Below, one piece after another: positions 61,428 through 64,000 of a stretch of DNA of 64,000 bases. Below the pieces are notes generated by a model, which saw only the letters and a list, made by a program, of their open reading frames with translations, was not told where the DNA came from and searched no databases. Positions within the stretch are counted from its first letter, which is position 1. Every line of letters starts with the position of its first letter. The position numbers and the translations under genes were made by a program. The stretch spans positions 124,001 through 188,000 of the forward strand of contig NZ_MVBC01000013.1 in NCBI RefSeq assembly GCF_002007105.1, written 5' to 3'. The stretch is from Hymenobacter sp. CRA2. GTDB taxonomy: Bacteria > Bacteroidota > Bacteroidia > Cytophagales > Hymenobacteraceae.

Positions 61428-62720
61428 ATGAACATTTGCTTTGAAAGACGCGCTGAGCGGCCGGATTCGGCCGGGCGCTGTGTCATCCGCCTAGTAGCTA
61501 CGTTTGAAAACCAGCGGCTGCGACTAGCAACCAAAGAGAAATGCCTGGCCTCGGAATGGAACGAGCGAACCGGCTGGTTCCGCAAGTCCTTTACCGACAT
61601 TGACAACGCCACCACCCGGTTGAAGGATCTACGGGACCGGGTGGAAACAGCGTATAGCGACCTGCGCACGAAGCACGGCGCCGTGACGGTGGCCCAGCTA
61701 AAAGCGGCGCTGTCGGTGGAAGCGGGCGCGCCTGCGCCGGGCCTGGTAGAGTTGCTGGACGAGCACCGGGCCGGGCTGCCGGGGCGCGGGTTTCGGGCCA
61801 ACACGGTGAAGGGCTACAAGACCACGCGCAACGCGGTAGCGGAGTGGGTGGCTACCCTACCGAGCGGCATGACGGTACCTGAGTATAACGCGGCGGCGCA
61901 CGATGCGCTGATCGGGTGGCTGCGCGAGGAAAAGGGCCACGGCCAGAATACTATTGCCGGTATGGTCAAGCACCTGAAACCGTTCCTGACGTGGGCGCGG
62001 GAAACCCGGGCGCAGGAGTTGGCGGTGGACCCGTCGAAGCTGGTCGTGGAATGGGAGGACGTGGAAAAGTGTTGGCTCACGGCCGACGAGCTGGCGGCGG
62101 TGGCCAAGGCCATGCTGCCGAGCAACCTGGCGCTGGTGCGGGATGCTTTCGTATTCTGCTGCTACACGGGGCTGCGCTATTCCGATTTGTCGGACCTACA
62201 CCCGGGCAACCTCGCGGACTGGAAAGGCGGCAAGGTGCTGCGGCTGACGCAGACCAAGACCCGAACGGGCGTGAGCATCTACCTGACCAAACCGGCACTG
62301 GCGCTGCTCAACAACTACGACGGAACGCGGGCGCGGCTGATGCCAGTCATGGCCAACGCGGTGATGAACCGGTACCTGAAACGCATTGCCCGGCTGGCGG
62401 GGCTGGAGCAGCCGGTGGAGCTTGTGGAAATCGTAGACGGACGCGTGTTTAAGCGCGCCGTGCCGAAATGGGAGCTGGTGACCATGCACACGGCGCGGCA
62501 CACTTTCGCAACGCAAAGCCTGATGCGCGGAATGCCGGTGGAGGTACTGCAAAAGGTGCTAGGTCATGCCAACATAAAGACCACGCTTATCTACGCCAAA
62601 ATCGTAGAGGATTTTCAGCACTTCACCATGCAGCGCATCTGGGAAGGTCAGGGTGCAACGATGGAAAGCGCGGGGGCTCTGGAGAGCCAGATTTGCGCCG
62701 TAGAGCCTTCGGCGGCCTGA
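61428..62720 (+). CDS. Tyrosine-type site-specific recombinase (integrase)
   Basis: 430 residues. N-terminal Arm-DNA-binding domain (about 1-100) and SAM-like core-binding domain (about 105-200), then the catalytic domain with Arg250 (YTGLRYSDL), Lys277 (QTKTRTG), His354 and Arg357 (HTARHTFAT), His380 (LGHANIKTT) and nucleophile Tyr389. All catalytic residues are present, so it should be active. Its form follows Bacteroidota conjugative-transposon and phage integrases. Position after tRNA-Leu and its own terminator support an integrated element. The ATG at 61428 (MNICFERRAE) is the natural domain start. Confidence 0.95.
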   Translation: MNICFERRAERPDSAGRCVIRLVATFENQRLRLATKEKCLASEWNERTGWFRKSFTDIDNATTRLKDLRDRVETAYSDLRTKHGAVTVAQLKAALSVEAGAPAPGLVELLDEHRAGLPGRGFRANTVKGYKTTRNAVAEWVATLPSGMTVPEYNAAAHDALIGWLREEKGHGQNTIAGMVKHLKPFLTWARETRAQELAVDPSKLVVEWEDVEKCWLTADELAAVAKAMLPSNLALVRDAFVFCCYTGLRYSDLSDLHPGNLADWKGGKVLRLTQTKTRTGVSIYLTKPALALLNNYDGTRARLMPVMANAVMNRYLKRIARLAGLEQPVELVEIVDGRVFKRAVPKWELVTMHTARHTFATQSLMRGMPVEVLQKVLGHANIKTTLIYAKIVEDFQHFTMQRIWEGQGATMESAGALESQICAVEPSAA

Positions 62721-62722
62721 AC

Positions 62723-62908
62723 CTACCCTTCGGCTTCTACCGTGCGGCCCGCCAGATTGGCGGGCCGTTTTTGTAGGTGGCGCGTGAGGTTGGGCAACAG
62801 GTCGGGGCAGATGACTACCTCCAGCGGGCAGCTTGGGCGTGAGCGGTCAATATTCAGAAAGGTGTAACCAGCCTTGGTGGCATGGACGCGGGCCACGATG
62901 GCGCGCAC
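62723..62908 (-). pseudogene. OB-fold DNA/RNA-binding-like remnant
   Basis: 61 codons (GTG start) encode VHVRAIVARVHATKAGYTFL and following strands, a single OB fold like those found in small exported Bacteroidota proteins. Coding-like sequence continues upstream in frame (ITAAEAAKRPGEY) without ATG, to a TGA, so the N-terminus or signal peptide is missing. The C-terminus ends early at AEG and overlaps the integrase terminator. Could also be a real short gene. Confidence 0.4.
62745..62772 (+). terminator. Terminator of the integrase gene
   Basis: CGGCCCGCCA (62745-62754), GAT loop, complement 62758-62767, then TTTTT: 24 bases past the integrase stop, overlapping the minus-strand OB-fold frame. 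Confidence 0.85.
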
Positions 62909-62984
62909 GTGGACGTACTCGCCGGGCCTTTTGGCTGCTTCTGCAGCTGTTATTGTTGTGTGTGGCGGCGTAGCTAATCAGTCT

Positions 62985-63110
62985 AACGAAACTGCCGCGA
63001 AACATTGAAAGAGCATAGTACCAATATAAAGAGCCTAGCATAAGCTCACCATTATTACATTATACCGTCATTAAATACATAATTGTGTAATTATCTACAT
63101 ATTTGTGAGC
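62985..63110. other. AT-rich spacer before the thermonuclease gene
   Basis: A sharply AT-rich block with short palindromes (such as ATAATTGTGTAATTAT at about 63080-63095) stands out from the high-GC surroundings. It may hold the promoter of the nuclease gene, though no exact TAnnTTTG is seen. No gene is in it. Confidence 0.5.
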
Positions 63111-63716
63111 ATGAAGGCTCTCATCATTACTGCGCTGTGGATTATAAGCGCGCACATGGCGCTTGGTCAAGTACGAGCATCGACGTTGCGTAGGTACTTA
63201 CCTGGCCCGCAAAAAGCGGTTGCGGCAGCCCGTCGGGGTACGGGTCCAGAATATGGGGCGGTACGCCGGGTGCTGGATGCGGATACCTACGAGGTGCTAC
63301 TACCGGCTGGGCTGGTGCGGCTAAGACTACTGGGCGCGGACGCGCCGGAGCTGGGCCAGCCCTTCGGCCGACAGGCGGCCGACTCGATGGCGCGGCTGCT
63401 GCGGGGGCGGCGGCTGCAAGTAGATCGGGACGCGGCTGACCGGTATGGGCGTAGCCTGGCGGGTCTGCGGGTAGCGGTAACGAATCGGATGGGCCGGCAA
63501 TGGCTGCGGGTGGATAGCCTGGCAGTGGCGCGGGGCTGGGCCTGGGCTTACGAGCCAGGCCAGACGGCGCCGCGCTGGGCTACGCTTCAGCAGTTGGCCC
63601 AAGCCAGGCACCGGGGCCTGTGGAAATGCGGCACCGCCGCGCCGGTTCGGCCGACGGTGTGGCGGGCTTACAACAAGCAAGAAAAATTAGCCGGCTGGAG
63701 ACGCTGCTCCTGGTAG
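63111..63716 (+). CDS. Secreted thermonuclease (SNase family)
   Basis: 201 residues. Signal peptide 1-19 (LIITALWIISAHMALG). The SNase domain spans about 48-165: RRVLDADTYEV (the usual DGDT reads DADT), VRLRLLGADAPE with Arg72 and Glu80, and DRYGR with Arg114, matching the three catalytic residues of staphylococcal nuclease. It should cut DNA and RNA with Ca2+ outside the cytoplasm. A Cys-containing C-terminal tail (WKCGT, RRCSW) follows. GTG at 63105 is an alternative start. In an integrated element it may degrade competing DNA or serve nutrient uptake. Confidence 0.88.
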   Translation: MKALIITALWIISAHMALGQVRASTLRRYLPGPQKAVAAARRGTGPEYGAVRRVLDADTYEVLLPAGLVRLRLLGADAPELGQPFGRQAADSMARLLRGRRLQVDRDAADRYGRSLAGLRVAVTNRMGRQWLRVDSLAVARGWAWAYEPGQTAPRWATLQQLAQARHRGLWKCGTAAPVRPTVWRAYNKQEKLAGWRRCSW

Positions 63717-63772
63717 GTGATGCGCGCAAACAAGCAGCAATAATCATTTTCTCACTTCAACATTTTTTAACG

Positions 63773-64000
63773 ATGGCACGCATTTACAGCCCGTTGGGCA
63801 ACATCAAAGGCAGCATCGGCAACATCACCTTCTCGGGTGGGGCCGGCAACAACCAGCTGCGCCAGAAAATTGCCAGCAATGGCAGCAATACCCCCGCGCA
63901 GCAGAACACGCGCAGCCGCTTCAAGCTGCTGGCCGACCTGTTCCGCAAGTTCGCCGGCGCGGCCCAGTTGGGTCTGAAGCCGCAGGGCGGCAAGTCGGCC
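63773..64000 (+). CDS. DUF6266-like protein (partial)
   Basis: 76 codons to the window edge without a stop. MARIYSPLGNIKGSIGNITF, then TPAQQNTRSRFKLLADLFRK: the same outline as Bacteroidota DUF6266 proteins (PLGN..G..G, a T..Q...R.RF segment before a hydrophobic helix). Function unknown; such genes are common in mobile or phage-like regions. The family call is by pattern only. Confidence 0.55.
   Translation, partial: MARIYSPLGNIKGSIGNITFSGGAGNNQLRQKIASNGSNTPAQQNTRSRFKLLADLFRKFAGAAQLGLKPQGGKSA

Larger units (their letters stand above)
61261..64000. mobile_element. Left end of an integrative element at tRNA-Leu (partial)
   Basis: A tyrosine recombinase begins 168 bases after tRNA-Leu and is followed by a secreted nuclease, an OB-fold remnant, an AT-rich stretch and a DUF6266-like gene cut by the window edge. 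The right junction is not in the window, so the direct repeat of the att site cannot be checked. The left edge may be within the tRNA 3' end or after the terminator. Confidence 0.5.

Noticed and set aside
63784-63993. A minus-strand frame at the window end
   Set aside because: Antisense to the DUF6266-like start, which has a better codon pattern and a recognisable N-terminus.

Overview
The window looks like a piece of chromosome from a high-GC member of the Bacteroidota, most likely Hymenobacteraceae (Hymenobacter or a close relative). The evidence is a type IX secretion (CHU_C / gliding-motility type) C-terminal sorting domain, Bacteroidota promoters of the -33 TTG / -7 TAnnTTTG kind, a Bacteroidota-style succinate dehydrogenase with a single cytochrome b subunit, a division/cell-wall cluster in the usual Bacteroidota order, a TonB receptor with a carboxypeptidase-like N-terminal domain, and a pigment cluster with CrtI, CrtB, CrtW and CrtZ homologues. 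The genus is an inference.

Layout. 1-9.5 kb: a secreted low-complexity protein, a cytochrome P450, a small zinc-ribbon-like protein, a serpin lipoprotein, a long-chain polyprenyl diphosphate synthase, a decayed DUF3667 gene, an alpha/beta hydrolase, FolK, a polytopic GT-C-like membrane protein and FabD. 9.7-16.3 kb: a large type IX-secreted Fn3 protein and the sdhCAB operon with a clear promoter. 16.5-20.6 kb: an NADPH-dependent FMN reductase, then a short-spaced group with a small Cys-containing membrane protein, an MbnP-like lipoprotein and two tandem di-heme cytochrome c peroxidase/MauG-family lipoproteins. 20.7-37.3 kb (minus strand): the dcw cluster mraZ-rsmH-ftsL-ftsI-murE-mraY-murD-ftsW-murG-murC-ftsQ-ftsA-ftsZ, headed by a promoter and an MraZ operator; murF and ddl are not here. 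37.7-41.0 kb: a metal-handling set (HYC_CC_PP-like protein, TonB receptor, HMA-domain protein). 41.1-44.7 kb: an orphan protein and a convergent LytTR regulator / TPR histidine kinase pair. 44.8-52.1 kb (minus strand): a carotenoid cluster crtZ-merR(B12-type)-ECF sigma-crtI-crtB-unknown-ispH-crtW. 52.4-61.2 kb: housekeeping genes (enoyl-CoA hydratase, ComEC, GNAT, PhoH, SAM hydrolase, ABM monooxygenase, HscB). 61.2-64 kb: a tRNA-Leu(CAA) followed by a tyrosine recombinase and cargo (a secreted thermonuclease, an OB-fold remnant, a DUF6266-like gene cut by the window end), which looks like the left end of an integrated element.

How the genes work together. The dcw block makes lipid II and builds the divisome in one transcription direction. 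The polyprenyl synthase, IspH and the crt genes connect isoprenoid supply to carotenoids; the MerR regulator keeps the W-x9-EH light-sensing motif of CarH/LitR proteins and, with the ECF sigma factor, suggests light- or stress-controlled pigment. No lycopene cyclase is present, so ring formation must be encoded elsewhere.

The intergenic DNA is rich in short dispersed repeats: ATCCGTG-type tracts, REP-like units around GTCGAG, a 94-base palindromic MITE-like element, and degenerate heptamer inverted repeats in the dcw gaps. One ATCCGTG tract supplies the first codons of the P450. The most interesting parts are the MbnP/di-heme peroxidase locus, the B12-type regulator in the carotenoid cluster, the MraZ operator with a mirrored second site, and the tRNA-Leu element.
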